Positions 25,577 through 34,753 of a DNA stretch of 64,000 bases are shown one piece after another. Origin of the DNA: Flavobacterium succinicans (GTDB taxonomy: Bacteria; Bacteroidota; Bacteroidia; Flavobacteriales; Flavobacteriaceae); contig NZ_JMTM01000074.1 in NCBI RefSeq assembly GCF_001662485.1, forward strand, positions 1 to 64,000, written 5' to 3'. The notes under the pieces are model-generated. The model had not been told where the DNA came from. It saw only the letters and a program-made list of their open reading frames with translations, and did no database searches. Made by a program: the position numbers and the translations under genes. The first letter of the stretch is position 1, and each line of letters starts with the position of its first letter.

Positions 25577-26323
25577 ATGAAATCATTATATCAGTTTTTA
25601 GTTTTAAGTTTGGTACTGTTGGCAACGAGTTGTACCGTTACGGAGAACATATATGTTAATGCAGATGGTTCTGGGAAATTCAATGTTGATTTAGATGGCT
25701 CAAGCTTGATGGCCATGATGCCGAAAGATTCTCTTAAAGCCGAAAAGAATGTTGATTCTACTTTTGCTTTCAAACAAATTTTAGCGGATAATAAGGATAC
25801 CATTGCCAAATTGCCGATCGACCAGCAACAATTGTTGAAGAAACTAGAAAATTTCAACATGCGTATGCAAATGAATCAAGAGCAAAAAAAGTTTTTATTT
25901 TCGTTACAGACTAATTTTAAAAACGTTTCAGAATTACAAGATGCTATGACGGCCATCAATGCGATGAGTTTACTTCAAAATAAAGCTAATAAGGCAACTG
26001 AATTTGGGTCAGCTATTCCATCTGAAGGTTTAGCAAACAACAATTCTACCTTATCGTATGCTTTTAAAGGAAATAAATTTACACGAACTGCGATTTTGAA
26101 GAACACAAAAAAAGAAACGCTAAATGAAGAAGCGGCCGAAATGAACAAAATGATTTTTGCTTCATCTAATTATATAATTAAGTATCATTTTGCCAAACCT
26201 GTAAAGAAAGTTTCGAATAGTTCAGCCTTATTTAGTGAAGACAGAAAAACAGTTACCTTACAATATCCCTTTTCAGAATATATGGAAAATCCAGAAAAAT
26301 TAAATTTGGAGGTTGAATTTTAG
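25577..26323 (+). CDS. Lipoprotein of unknown function, twin 2
   Basis: From ATG 25577 a 248-residue lipoprotein: MKSLYQFLVLSLVLLATSC is a signal peptide with lipobox ATSC. An in-frame ATG at 25541 adds 12 residues and would weaken the signal. The mature start TVTENIYVNADGSGKFNVDL is the paralogue of twin 1. The central region is Met/Gln-rich and helical (LLKKLENFNMRMQMNQEQKK). It ends just before lipB (11-base gap) and may share its transcript. Confidence 0.7.
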   Translation: MKSLYQFLVLSLVLLATSCTVTENIYVNADGSGKFNVDLDGSSLMAMMPKDSLKAEKNVDSTFAFKQILADNKDTIAKLPIDQQQLLKKLENFNMRMQMNQEQKKFLFSLQTNFKNVSELQDAMTAINAMSLLQNKANKATEFGSAIPSEGLANNNSTLSYAFKGNKFTRTAILKNTKKETLNEEAAEMNKMIFASSNYIIKYHFAKPVKKVSNSSALFSEDRKTVTLQYPFSEYMENPEKLNLEVEF

Positions 26324-26333
26324 TAAAGACAGA

Positions 26334-27041
26334 ATGAATAGAACTATCCAGCTTCAAGATTTAGGGGGTAAAGATTATAAAGCAACTTGGGAATACCAAG
26401 AAGAATTGTTTAAAGGAATAGTGGATTTAAAAATTCAAAATCGTAGAGAAAATACTTTTCTTGCTACACCTAACTATTTTCTTTTTGTTGAGCATCCACA
26501 TGTATATACGTTAGGGAAAAGTGGCGATTTGAGCAATTTGCTTTTAAATGAAACCCAATTGTCAGCAAAAGGAGCAACTTTTTATAAAATCAATCGCGGT
26601 GGTGATATCACCTATCATGGCCCAGGACAAATTGTAGGCTATCCCATTTTGGATTTGGAAAATTTTTTCTCGGATATTCATAAATACTTGCGTTTTCTCG
26701 AAGAAGCGATCATTTTAACACTACAAGAGTATGGTTTAGACTGTGGTAGGAGTGAGGGAGAAACCGGTGTTTGGTTAGGTGTTGGAACTCCTTTTGCAAG
26801 AAAAATTTGTGCCATGGGGGTTCGTGCTTCACGATGGGTCACCATGCATGGATTTGCCTTAAATGTAAATGTGGATTTAGGTTATTTTGATAATATTATT
26901 CCATGCGGGATTCGAGGTAAGGCAGTTACCTCTTTGAATGTAGAACTTGGAGTAGAAGCTGTAGATGAGAAAGAAGTTAAAGAAAAAATCCTAAAGCACT
27001 TCGCTACATTATTCGAATGTGAGTTTTCGGAACAGCACTAA
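26334..27041 (+). CDS. lipB: Lipoyl(octanoyl) transferase
   Basis: Transfers octanoate from acyl carrier protein to lipoyl domains of 2-oxoacid dehydrogenases. The ATG at 26334 (MNRTIQLQDLGG) gives 235 residues; the frame extends seven codons upstream into the preceding gene. The family signature RGGDITYHGPGQIVGYPI is present, and the catalytic Cys-Lys pair is in IPCGIRGKAVTSL. No lipA is adjacent. Confidence 0.95.
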   Translation: MNRTIQLQDLGGKDYKATWEYQEELFKGIVDLKIQNRRENTFLATPNYFLFVEHPHVYTLGKSGDLSNLLLNETQLSAKGATFYKINRGGDITYHGPGQIVGYPILDLENFFSDIHKYLRFLEEAIILTLQEYGLDCGRSEGETGVWLGVGTPFARKICAMGVRASRWVTMHGFALNVNVDLGYFDNIIPCGIRGKAVTSLNVELGVEAVDEKEVKEKILKHFATLFECEFSEQH

Positions 27042-27070
27042 ATAAAAAGAAAGAATCGTCATTCTGAAGT

Positions 27071-27730
27071 TTATAAATCCAAGCTGAGTTGTTCAGGTAA
27101 TAATCGAAAGCTCATACGATGGTATTTTGTAACCCCATATTTTTGAATGGCTGCTCGATGCTCTTGCGTTGGGTAACCTTTGTTTTTTTTCCAATTGTAC
27201 ATAGGGTACTCTTCGTGAATGCGATTCATGTACTCATCTCTGTAAGTTTTAGCTAAAACTGATGCGGCAGCTATACTCAAATATTTGCCATCTCCTTTTA
27301 TAATACTAGCATTTGGAAGAGTCTTTAAAAAATGAATTTCTTCTTCGGTAAAAATTTTAACTCCTTTTTTTATAATGCCTTTTTTTGGTATGAAAGGAGC
27401 ATTGCCATCAATTATGACAGCTGATGGTTTTGGGTTTAATTTTACTACACATTCTTGCATTGCTTTTATAGAAGCATTTAAAATGTTGATTTCATCAATC
27501 TCAAATGGCTCAATATGAGTAACGGTATAGCTTAAGGCTTCATTTTCAATGATTTTCCTAAGTTTTTCCCGTGTTTTCTCTGTTAATTGTTTGCTATCAT
27601 TAAGTAAAGAATTGTTAAAATGAAAGGGAAGCATTACAGAGGAAGCAGTTACAGGACCCGCTAAACAGCCCCTGCCAGCTTCATCACAACCACATTCTAA
27701 ATTTTCCGTTAAAAAAAAAGGTTTTAGCAT
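27071..27730 (-). CDS. rnhB: Ribonuclease HII
   Basis: A 219-residue cytoplasmic endonuclease that cleaves RNA in RNA-DNA hybrids and removes misincorporated ribonucleotides. The N-terminal [15 protein letters not shown] supplies the metal-binding Asp-Glu pair; [10 protein letters not shown] and [21 protein letters not shown] complete the active site. Length is normal. It converges on lipB and has a candidate -7 box at 27745-27752. Confidence 0.96.
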   Translation of the reverse strand: MLKPFFLTENLECGCDEAGRGCLAGPVTASSVMLPFHFNNSLLNDSKQLTEKTREKLRKIIENEALSYTVTHIEPFEIDEINILNASIKAMQECVVKLNPKPSAVIIDGNAPFIPKKGIIKKGVKIFTEEEIHFLKTLPNASIIKGDGKYLSIAAASVLAKTYRDEYMNRIHEEYPMYNWKKNKGYPTQEHRAAIQKYGVTKYHRMSFRLLPEQLSLDL

Positions 27731-27744
27731 TAAATTGTTTTTGG

Positions 27745-27752
27745 CAAAAATA
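27745..27752 (-). promoter_or_regulatory. Candidate -7 box of rnhB
   Basis: The minus-strand octamer TATTTTTG matches TAnnTTTG exactly, 14 bases before the start codon. Confidence 0.45.
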
Positions 27753-27928
27753 TTGATTTATTCGTTATTATTTTTTGTATACCAACTTTTTTGTTGAGAA
27801 TTATTTAAAATTTTCACATTTAGCTATTGTTTTATGAACATTTGTTAATGTATTTATTTTGTTATTTGTTTGGTATATTAAGAATTTATTATGATTTTTG
27901 TTGCATAACTAATTCAAACAATAATAAT

Positions 27929-30900
27929 ATGAGATCAAAATTCAAATGGATTTTTTCTTTGCTATTGGCGATGTCAATGCAATTTGTCTTCGCGCAAGAG
28001 AAGACTGTTTCAGGTACTGTTACAGACGAAACAGGAGCTGTACCAGGAGTTAATGTGGTTATTGCAGGTTCTAAAAAAGGAACGCAGACAGGTTTTGATG
28101 GTAAGTACACTATTAAAGCAAAACAAGGGGATGTTTTAGTGTTTTCTTTTATTGGGTTAGAAAATGTTAGAATGACGGTAGGTGCATCCAGTACTTTGAA
28201 CGTCGTCATGAAAGAACAAGCTGCTCAAAAGTTAGCAGAAGTTGTTGTGGAGGGATATGGAAAAACTTCTACTAAAGCGAAAGCAATTGGTTCCACACAA
28301 ACTGTTTCTGCAAAAACAATTGAAGGGAGGCCAAATGTAAACGTACTTCAGTCATTACAAGGGCAATTAGCAGGAGCAAATATTGCTTTAGCTTCTGGCC
28401 AACCAGGAACAAACAAGATTGATGTAATTATTAGAGGAGTGGGTTCCCTTAATGCAAGTACTGAACCTTTATATGTTATTGATGGCGTGCCTTTGACTCA
28501 ATCTTTTTTTAGAAATTTAAATCAAAATGATATTGAAACTGTTTCAGTATTAAAAGATGCGTCTGCAACATCTGTTTATGGTAATAGAGGGGCTAATGGT
28601 GTTATTGTTATTACAACAAAAAGAGGTGAATTTAATCAAGATTTATCATTTTCATTATCTTCTTCCTATGGTGTTTCTGAATTTAGAGGAGATAAATACA
28701 ATGTAGTAGATGCAAACACGCATTTAAAATTGCAGAATTTAAGAAAAGATGGCCCTGGTTTTACTGGTTCAGGACCTGGTTTTACTTTAGATCCGAATAA
28801 TATTGATGCTTATAAAGTGAATACAAATTGGAAAGATATTTTCTTTACACAAGGAAAAACATCAAGTCAGGATTTAAGTATCACGTCGGGTAGTGCAAAT
28901 GTTAAGAATTTTACATCGATTGGTTATTTTCAACAAGATGGAATTATACCAACCTCCGATTTTAAAAGATTTACTTTAAGATCAAATCTTTCTGGAAAAT
29001 CATCTAATAGTAGAATTACTTATGGTTTGAATTTAACAGCGGTTTACTCTAAAAGAAATCAATTAGAGCAAGAAACTAGAGCAGGAATTAATAATAACGT
29101 GCTACAAAATCCATTAACGGGATACCTAAATTCTGCACGTTATTTTAGCCCAAGTACTTATGTAGACGGTCAAAAGTTGTTTAATGATTTTGGTTCGCCA
29201 AGCTTAAACATTATTCCATTTATGTTAATGGATTTATACGGTAAAAATAATGCACCTAGCTTTTTTGATGAATATAAAACCATTATTTCTGGGAATTTTG
29301 GATATAAAATCACAGATAATTTGACATATAGAGTAACAGCAGGTGCTGACTATACCGAAGATAAGAGAACCTTTGCTATAGGTCCAAATGCATATCTTTC
29401 GATTGTTAGAGCTGTAGGTGCTGGTCAACCCTTTCATGGTTTAGAAACACAAAGAAGTAATAGAGAATTTATGTTTAATGCAACAAATCAGTTAAACTAT
29501 AAAAAAGTTTTTGGAGAAAAGCATACGTTAGACGCTTCTGTTTATTCAGAGTATATGAAAGCGCACAGAAGAAGTTTTGGTTATCAACAGACGGGTTTAA
29601 ATCCTTTACTTTGGTACCCTGGTGCGGGTACAGGTTATATTCCTTATAATAATATAACAATGCCATTGTCATATGCTCCATCGGTATTCGGTTCAATAAT
29701 TGATGCTGGTCTATTTTCATATTTTGGTACAGTTGATTATGATTATGATTCTAAATATGGTTTCGCTGGAACCATTCGTAGAGATGCTAGTTATAGATTT
29801 ACAGATGATAATAAATGGGGTACTTTTTGGTCGGTAGCTGGTAGATGGAATATCTCTAAAGAAGATTTTTTGGCAGGAAACGAGTTTGTTAAAGACTTGA
29901 AATTACGTGCTTCATACGGAACAACGGGTAATCAGAATATTATATCAAGGGACGTAGATTCTGATGTTTCTACTATTTTTCTTGCTTCTCAAGCTGTTAG
30001 AAGTTTGAATAATATACAACAAGGATATGGTAATACAACTTCTTTTGGTGTTGCAACGTTTGGTAACCCAGATTTGAAATGGGAAACTACTACTCAAGCA
30101 AATATTGGTTTGGATTTTGACTTTATGGGAAGACTTTCAGGCTCGTTAGATTTCTATAAGAAGGTTACTACTGATTTATTTACTTCAATACCAATTTCTT
30201 CGGCGAATGGGGTAACAGCTATTAGTGGGAATAATGGTTCTTTATCTAACAAAGGAATTGAATTAAGTTTAAGATATGATATAATTAAATCGCAAGATCT
30301 AAAATTGTCTATTAATGCTAATGGTTCTTACAATGATAATCAAATCGATGATTTAGGAGTTTTAGATCCAGGTACCGGAATACAAAGAATTGGTTCAAAT
30401 TTAGCCAATGTGGTTGGTCAACAATCTAATCAGTACAATTTGGTTCCTTATTTAGGGGTTAATCCAGTAAATGGTAACTTATTGTTTTTAGACAAAGATG
30501 GTAACGAAACAGAAAATCCTACTGATGCGGATAGAAGATTGACTAATAAAACATATATTCCAGTTTATCAAGGAGGTTTTGGTTTAGATGCTTCATATAA
30601 AGGATTCTTTGTAAATGCTGCTTTTGCTTTTGCTGCAAAGATCTATAGATTTGATGATGATTATGCGGGTTTAATGGATATTAGAAGTATTAATCCATTT
30701 CCAGTTTCAAGAGATATCTTGAATGCTTGGACCCCTACAAATACTAATTCTTCGGTTCCTTCATTAGATAATACCAATTACGATGCAGGTGATATTTCAG
30801 ATAGATTTTTATTTGATGCTTCATATGTTAGATTGAGAAATTTAAGTATTGGCTATAATGTACCGGCTAAGTTTTTAGAAAAAACTTTTATTAAAAGTCT

Positions 30901-31039
30901 GAGAATTAGACTTCAAGGAGAAAATATTTGGACTATCACTAAATGGAAAGGTTTTGATCCTGAAAGTTTTAGATCAAATGTAACTGGTTATTTCCCAACC
31001 CCAAGATTGTACACTTTTGGTGTTGATGTTAATTTTTAA
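27929..31039 (+). CDS. SusC/RagA-family TonB-linked outer-membrane transporter
   Basis: A 1036-residue protein from the ATG at 27929 (MRSKFKWIFSLLLAMSMQFV signal peptide). After the signal there is a carboxypeptidase-D-like domain (KTVSGTVTDETGAVPGVNVV, residues about 22-105), then the plug (LAEVVVEGYGKTSTKAKA ... VLKDASATSVYGNRGANGVI, the SusC signature) and a long beta-barrel ending ...LYTFGVDVNF. It imports a macromolecular nutrient in complex with the SusD-like lipoprotein that follows 10 bases later. No sensor gene or glycan enzyme is adjacent; a secreted protease follows, so peptides are a plausible substrate. Confidence 0.95.
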   Translation: MRSKFKWIFSLLLAMSMQFVFAQEKTVSGTVTDETGAVPGVNVVIAGSKKGTQTGFDGKYTIKAKQGDVLVFSFIGLENVRMTVGASSTLNVVMKEQAAQKLAEVVVEGYGKTSTKAKAIGSTQTVSAKTIEGRPNVNVLQSLQGQLAGANIALASGQPGTNKIDVIIRGVGSLNASTEPLYVIDGVPLTQSFFRNLNQNDIETVSVLKDASATSVYGNRGANGVIVITTKRGEFNQDLSFSLSSSYGVSEFRGDKYNVVDANTHLKLQNLRKDGPGFTGSGPGFTLDPNNIDAYKVNTNWKDIFFTQGKTSSQDLSITSGSANVKNFTSIGYFQQDGIIPTSDFKRFTLRSNLSGKSSNSRITYGLNLTAVYSKRNQLEQETRAGINNNVLQNPLTGYLNSARYFSPSTYVDGQKLFNDFGSPSLNIIPFMLMDLYGKNNAPSFFDEYKTIISGNFGYKITDNLTYRVTAGADYTEDKRTFAIGPNAYLSIVRAVGAGQPFHGLETQRSNREFMFNATNQLNYKKVFGEKHTLDASVYSEYMKAHRRSFGYQQTGLNPLLWYPGAGTGYIPYNNITMPLSYAPSVFGSIIDAGLFSYFGTVDYDYDSKYGFAGTIRRDASYRFTDDNKWGTFWSVAGRWNISKEDFLAGNEFVKDLKLRASYGTTGNQNIISRDVDSDVSTIFLASQAVRSLNNIQQGYGNTTSFGVATFGNPDLKWETTTQANIGLDFDFMGRLSGSLDFYKKVTTDLFTSIPISSANGVTAISGNNGSLSNKGIELSLRYDIIKSQDLKLSINANGSYNDNQIDDLGVLDPGTGIQRIGSNLANVVGQQSNQYNLVPYLGVNPVNGNLLFLDKDGNETENPTDADRRLTNKTYIPVYQGGFGLDASYKGFFVNAAFAFAAKIYRFDDDYAGLMDIRSINPFPVSRDILNAWTPTNTNSSVPSLDNTNYDAGDISDRFLFDASYVRLRNLSIGYNVPAKFLEKTFIKSLRIRLQGENIWTITKWKGFDPESFRSNVTGYFPTPRLYTFGVDVNF

Positions 31040-31049
31040 ATAAATAAAA

Positions 31050-32666
31050 ATGAAAAAACGAATATTACTTTTTAGTCTTTTTGCAGTCTTACTTTCATGT
31101 AATGATGCAACAGAAATTATTCAAAAGGGAGAATTGAACGATGCTGCATTGTTTGTATCGGTTGATAATATGCAGAATTTCCTTAATGAAACTTATGATA
31201 GAGTCTCAACTCAAACAGACATTCAGGTTGCTTCATTGCTTACAGACGAAGTTGCTATAGGTAATTCTTTGACTACAAATGACACGCAACGTTTCTTTAT
31301 AGTAACAACTAATGGTCCTGCTGCGGCTTTGTGGAATACGCATTATAATGCTATAAATTACACTAATCGTTTAATAGCAGGTGCCAAGCTTTATACACCA
31401 TCAGCTTCAGAATTACCTCGTTACAATTCTATTATTGCTCAAGCCAGAGCGTTGAGAGCTTTTTGTCATTTTCAATTGATGGTATATTTCTCAACAGATT
31501 TGAGTAGCGATGCTGCACTTGGAGTTATGTTAGTAGATAAAGTGCCTACGCCAAATGAAGACATACCAAGAGCTACTAACGGTGATTTGTTTAAGTTCAT
31601 TAATGAAGATTTAGCTTTTGCAGAAGCTAATTTAATTGCTCCAACTGGGGCAGGTGCGTATAAATTGGTGACTAAAAATTTCATCACTGCTTTCAAGGCC
31701 AGAATGAGTTTGTATAGAAAAAAATATACTGAAGCTTCTGCTTTTGCAGATGATTTACTTGCGAATTCTGGAAGAGTTTTGTCTACAAGTACAGTAACTA
31801 TTCCTAATTTTCCGGCGACTTCATCGGTAATTCCTAGTCTAGCGGGTTCTACAACTATTAATGTTGATCCAGGAGCAGCTAATCCAGTTCAGAGAGCGCT
31901 TTTTCAAATGGACCAATGGGTTGCAGCTTCTAGTCCTGTATACAGAAGAATGTGGGTTGATGCTGAGCAAGGAGAAATTTTGTTCGCTATAGACAGGCCT
32001 AACAATAGAAATAATTTTAGTAGTGTTTATAATACTAACGGTTCTTATTTAACAGGAGCGCCATTGTATGATATGGGGAGAAGTTTATTTGATTTATATG
32101 CTACTAGTTTAGGTGGCGGAGCTGAGGATTTTAGAAGATGGTGTTTTGTAGATAGATCAGCTACGATATCAGCTACGCCCAATACTGCTACCCGTACAAA
32201 TGAAGTTATTGTTATTGATAAATATCCTGGTAAAGCTGGTTCGCATACTTCAAATGACTTAAAAGTATTTCGTTTGTCTGAAATTTACTTCATTAAGGCT
32301 GAGTGTTTGGTAAGAGCAAATAATCTTGCAGGTGCAGCTAATTTAATACGTCAAGTACGTCAAGCTAGAAGCTATACTGGAGGAACCGTGCCAACTCCTA
32401 CATACGCTAATGCTGCTGCAGCTTTTGCAGATATTTTACTTGAAAGAAGAAAAGAGTTGTCTTTTGAAGGACATCGATATATCGATTTAAAGCGTTTAGG
32501 AGCTGATGCTAATGTTTCAGGTACCGATAGAAGTAGTCAAGATGCTATTAATTCATCAGCTACTAATCCTGTTAATATTACTATTAGTGACTATAGATTC
32601 ACTTTGCCTATTCCGCAATCTGAAATCAATATTAATCCTTTGATTCAAAACGCAGGATATAATTAA
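31050..32666 (+). CDS. SusD/RagB-family nutrient-binding lipoprotein
   Basis: A 538-residue surface lipoprotein (lipobox VLLSC, C17) that caps the SusC-like transporter and binds substrate. The SusD pattern is visible in ARALRAFCHFQLMVYFSTDL, VDKVPTPNEDIPRAT, EIYFIKAECLVRANN and LLERRKELSFEGHRYIDLKR, with tetratricopeptide-like helices between. It is co-transcribed with the SusC-like gene and ends at the terminator at 32686. Confidence 0.95.
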   Translation: MKKRILLFSLFAVLLSCNDATEIIQKGELNDAALFVSVDNMQNFLNETYDRVSTQTDIQVASLLTDEVAIGNSLTTNDTQRFFIVTTNGPAAALWNTHYNAINYTNRLIAGAKLYTPSASELPRYNSIIAQARALRAFCHFQLMVYFSTDLSSDAALGVMLVDKVPTPNEDIPRATNGDLFKFINEDLAFAEANLIAPTGAGAYKLVTKNFITAFKARMSLYRKKYTEASAFADDLLANSGRVLSTSTVTIPNFPATSSVIPSLAGSTTINVDPGAANPVQRALFQMDQWVAASSPVYRRMWVDAEQGEILFAIDRPNNRNNFSSVYNTNGSYLTGAPLYDMGRSLFDLYATSLGGGAEDFRRWCFVDRSATISATPNTATRTNEVIVIDKYPGKAGSHTSNDLKVFRLSEIYFIKAECLVRANNLAGAANLIRQVRQARSYTGGTVPTPTYANAAAAFADILLERRKELSFEGHRYIDLKRLGADANVSGTDRSSQDAINSSATNPVNITISDYRFTLPIPQSEININPLIQNAGYN

Positions 32667-32685
32667 AATTAATTTTTAGTAATTA

Positions 32686-32720
32686 TAGACCTTCTACATT
32701 TTTCTTTTGTAGAAGGTCTA
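32686..32720 (+). terminator. Terminator of the SusC/SusD operon
   Basis: TAGACCTTCTACA (32686-32698) pairs perfectly with TGTAGAAGGTCTA (32708-32720) and is followed by a T-rich stretch. It ends only 16 bases before the protease gene. Confidence 0.8.
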
Positions 32721-32735
32721 TTTATTTTTATTGGT

Positions 32736-34592
32736 ATGAAAAATTTTTTAGTTGTACTACTAATTACAAATTTTTGTTTTTCGCAGACTAAGAATGAAAG
32801 AAAAGTAATAATGTCATCTTATGATCTTATTGAGATAAATAAACTTAAAAAAAAATTTGAAAGTAATTTTCTTTTACAAAAGAAATTAATTAATGATTTT
32901 AAATTTAAAAATAAGTTTGCAGAATCGGATAATTTTTCGTTGCAAAGAATTTATGATGGTTTTCCTGTTTTTTATACTGTTCATAATGATGAATCTGCAT
33001 TGACAATTAGAGCAAACGAATTGTATAATGGTGGAATTTTAGGTTTGAATTTATCTGGAAGTAAAATTTTAGTTGGTGTATGGGATGGAGGTAAAGTTCG
33101 CTCTACCCATAGAGAGTTTTCAGAAAGTAGAATTTTTTTAGGAGATAATCACGATGTTTTAAGTAATCATGCTACACATGTTACAGGAACAATAATTAGT
33201 GCAGGAGTAGAGCCTCGTTCTAGAGGTATTGCTTATAAAGCTTCTGCAAAAACATATTATTGGGATTCAGATTTGGTTGAAATGACAAGCTTTGGGGCTG
33301 ATGGTTATCTTGTTTCTAATCATTCTTATGGCTATACGATAACTAGTTTCCCTAATTGGAGATTTGGATCTTATGATCAAAGTTCTTTGGATTTTGATTT
33401 GATTTCAGAATTGTTGCCTTATTATCAAATTGTTGTTTCAGCTGGTAATTCAAGAAATGCATCTCATCCTCAAGTTTCATTAAAGCAAGGTTATGATATG
33501 TTAACTGGTATAGCTTTATCTAAAAATTGTTTAACGGTTGCGGCAGTCAATCATGTTTCTAAGTATGAAGGAGCTGGTAGTGTAATTATGTCTAGCTTTA
33601 GTAATTATGGCCCACCTGATGACGGGAGAGTTAAACCTGATATAGCTTCTAAAGGAGTTAATGTTTATTCTACTGTCTCTAGTTCTGATGATGCTTATGA
33701 TGGTTCTTATAGTGGTACTTCTATGGCAGCTCCTGCTATAACAGGTTTGATTTCTCTGCTTCAAGAACATCATTATAAGTTGTATGGAAAGTATATGAAG
33801 GCCGCTACTATTAGAGGGTTAATTTGCCATACAGCTGATGAAGCGGGGTCTAATGATGGTCCAGATTATGAATTTGGCTGGGGCTTAGCGAATGCTGGTA
33901 ATTCAGCTAAACTAATTTCAAATAAAGATGCTAGTTCTGTTATTCAAGAAGTACTGTTATTTGATAAAGAAGTTTTTCAAAAGGAAATTCAAATTAGCAA
34001 AGTACAAGATTTGTCAGTTTCATTATCTTGGACTGATCCAGCAGGTTCAGTGAATAAGTCTGGAATAGAGGATAATAGAGTGTCAAAATTAGTAAATGAT
34101 TTGGATATTGTTGTTGTAAGAGATGGACAAACTTTTTATCCTTGGAAACTTGATCCTTTGGAACCAACAAAAGCAGCAACTAATAATTCGGATAATCTTG
34201 TCGATAATGTAGAAAAAATTTTAATCAAAAATGCTCTACCAGGAGTTTATCAGATTAAAGTAAGTCATAAGGGAACCTTGCTAAAGGGAGATCAAGAATT
34301 CTCATTAATCGCTGATGCAGCTAATGGATTAACGTTGTCAAGTAATGATTTTGCTGTTGAAAAATCTATTCAAATCTTCCCAAATCCAGCACAAGATTTT
34401 GTTTCGTTTTCTTTGCCTTCAGAATTTAATCTTAAATCTATTAAAGTTTATGATGTTTTAGGTAAGGAGGTTTTGTCTACTGATGAATTTAGCAATAATC
34501 AATTGAGAATTGGTAGTCTTAACAAAGGGGTTTATTTAATAACTTTTGTTAGTGATGCTACTACTGTAACTTCAAAGTTTATTAAAGAGTAA
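32736..34592 (+). CDS. Subtilisin-like (S8) serine protease with type IX secretion sorting domain
   Basis: A 618-residue secreted protease. Signal peptide MKNFLVVLLITNFCFSQ, a short prodomain, then the S8 domain with catalytic D117 (GVWDGGKV), H145 (NHATHVTGTI) and S329 (GTSMAAPA). A beta-rich P-domain-like part follows (about 400-520). The last 75 residues (IFPNPAQDFVSF ... LGKEV ... LNKGVYLITF) are a type A T9SS C-terminal domain, which directs export and is removed at the surface. It lies 70 bases after susD, beyond a terminator, so co-regulation is possible but not proven. Confidence 0.92.
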   Translation: MKNFLVVLLITNFCFSQTKNERKVIMSSYDLIEINKLKKKFESNFLLQKKLINDFKFKNKFAESDNFSLQRIYDGFPVFYTVHNDESALTIRANELYNGGILGLNLSGSKILVGVWDGGKVRSTHREFSESRIFLGDNHDVLSNHATHVTGTIISAGVEPRSRGIAYKASAKTYYWDSDLVEMTSFGADGYLVSNHSYGYTITSFPNWRFGSYDQSSLDFDLISELLPYYQIVVSAGNSRNASHPQVSLKQGYDMLTGIALSKNCLTVAAVNHVSKYEGAGSVIMSSFSNYGPPDDGRVKPDIASKGVNVYSTVSSSDDAYDGSYSGTSMAAPAITGLISLLQEHHYKLYGKYMKAATIRGLICHTADEAGSNDGPDYEFGWGLANAGNSAKLISNKDASSVIQEVLLFDKEVFQKEIQISKVQDLSVSLSWTDPAGSVNKSGIEDNRVSKLVNDLDIVVVRDGQTFYPWKLDPLEPTKAATNNSDNLVDNVEKILIKNALPGVYQIKVSHKGTLLKGDQEFSLIADAANGLTLSSNDFAVEKSIQIFPNPAQDFVSFSLPSEFNLKSIKVYDVLGKEVLSTDEFSNNQLRIGSLNKGVYLITFVSDATTVTSKFIKE

Positions 34593-34613
34593 CCTTAAAT
34601 TTAGAATATATCG

Positions 34614-34652
34614 AAAAGGATTAAGAACCTAATGGTTTTTAATCCTTTTTTT
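34614..34652 (+). terminator. Terminator of the S8 protease gene
   Basis: AAAAGGATTAA pairs with TTAATCCTTTT, followed by a T-run; it sits 22 bases after the stop codon. Confidence 0.75.
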
Positions 34653-34702
34653 ATGTTTTAAATCTTTATGATTTTGTTTGTGCAAAAAGTGATTATATCA
34701 TT

Positions 34703-34710
34703 TATCTTTG
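34703..34710 (+). promoter_or_regulatory. Candidate -7 box of the porin gene
   Basis: TATCTTTG is an exact TAnnTTTG match about 43 bases before the start at 34754. A GTG 20 bases upstream is a weak -33 element. Confidence 0.45.
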
Positions 34711-34753
34711 CTGACTAAATTTGATTTCAAATTTCTAACATTTTATATTTTCG

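Noticed and set aside
23275..26323. Secretion or conjugation cluster built of the four lipoproteins
   Set aside because: No ATPase, secretin or membrane channel gene is present, and the two pairs lie on opposite strands.
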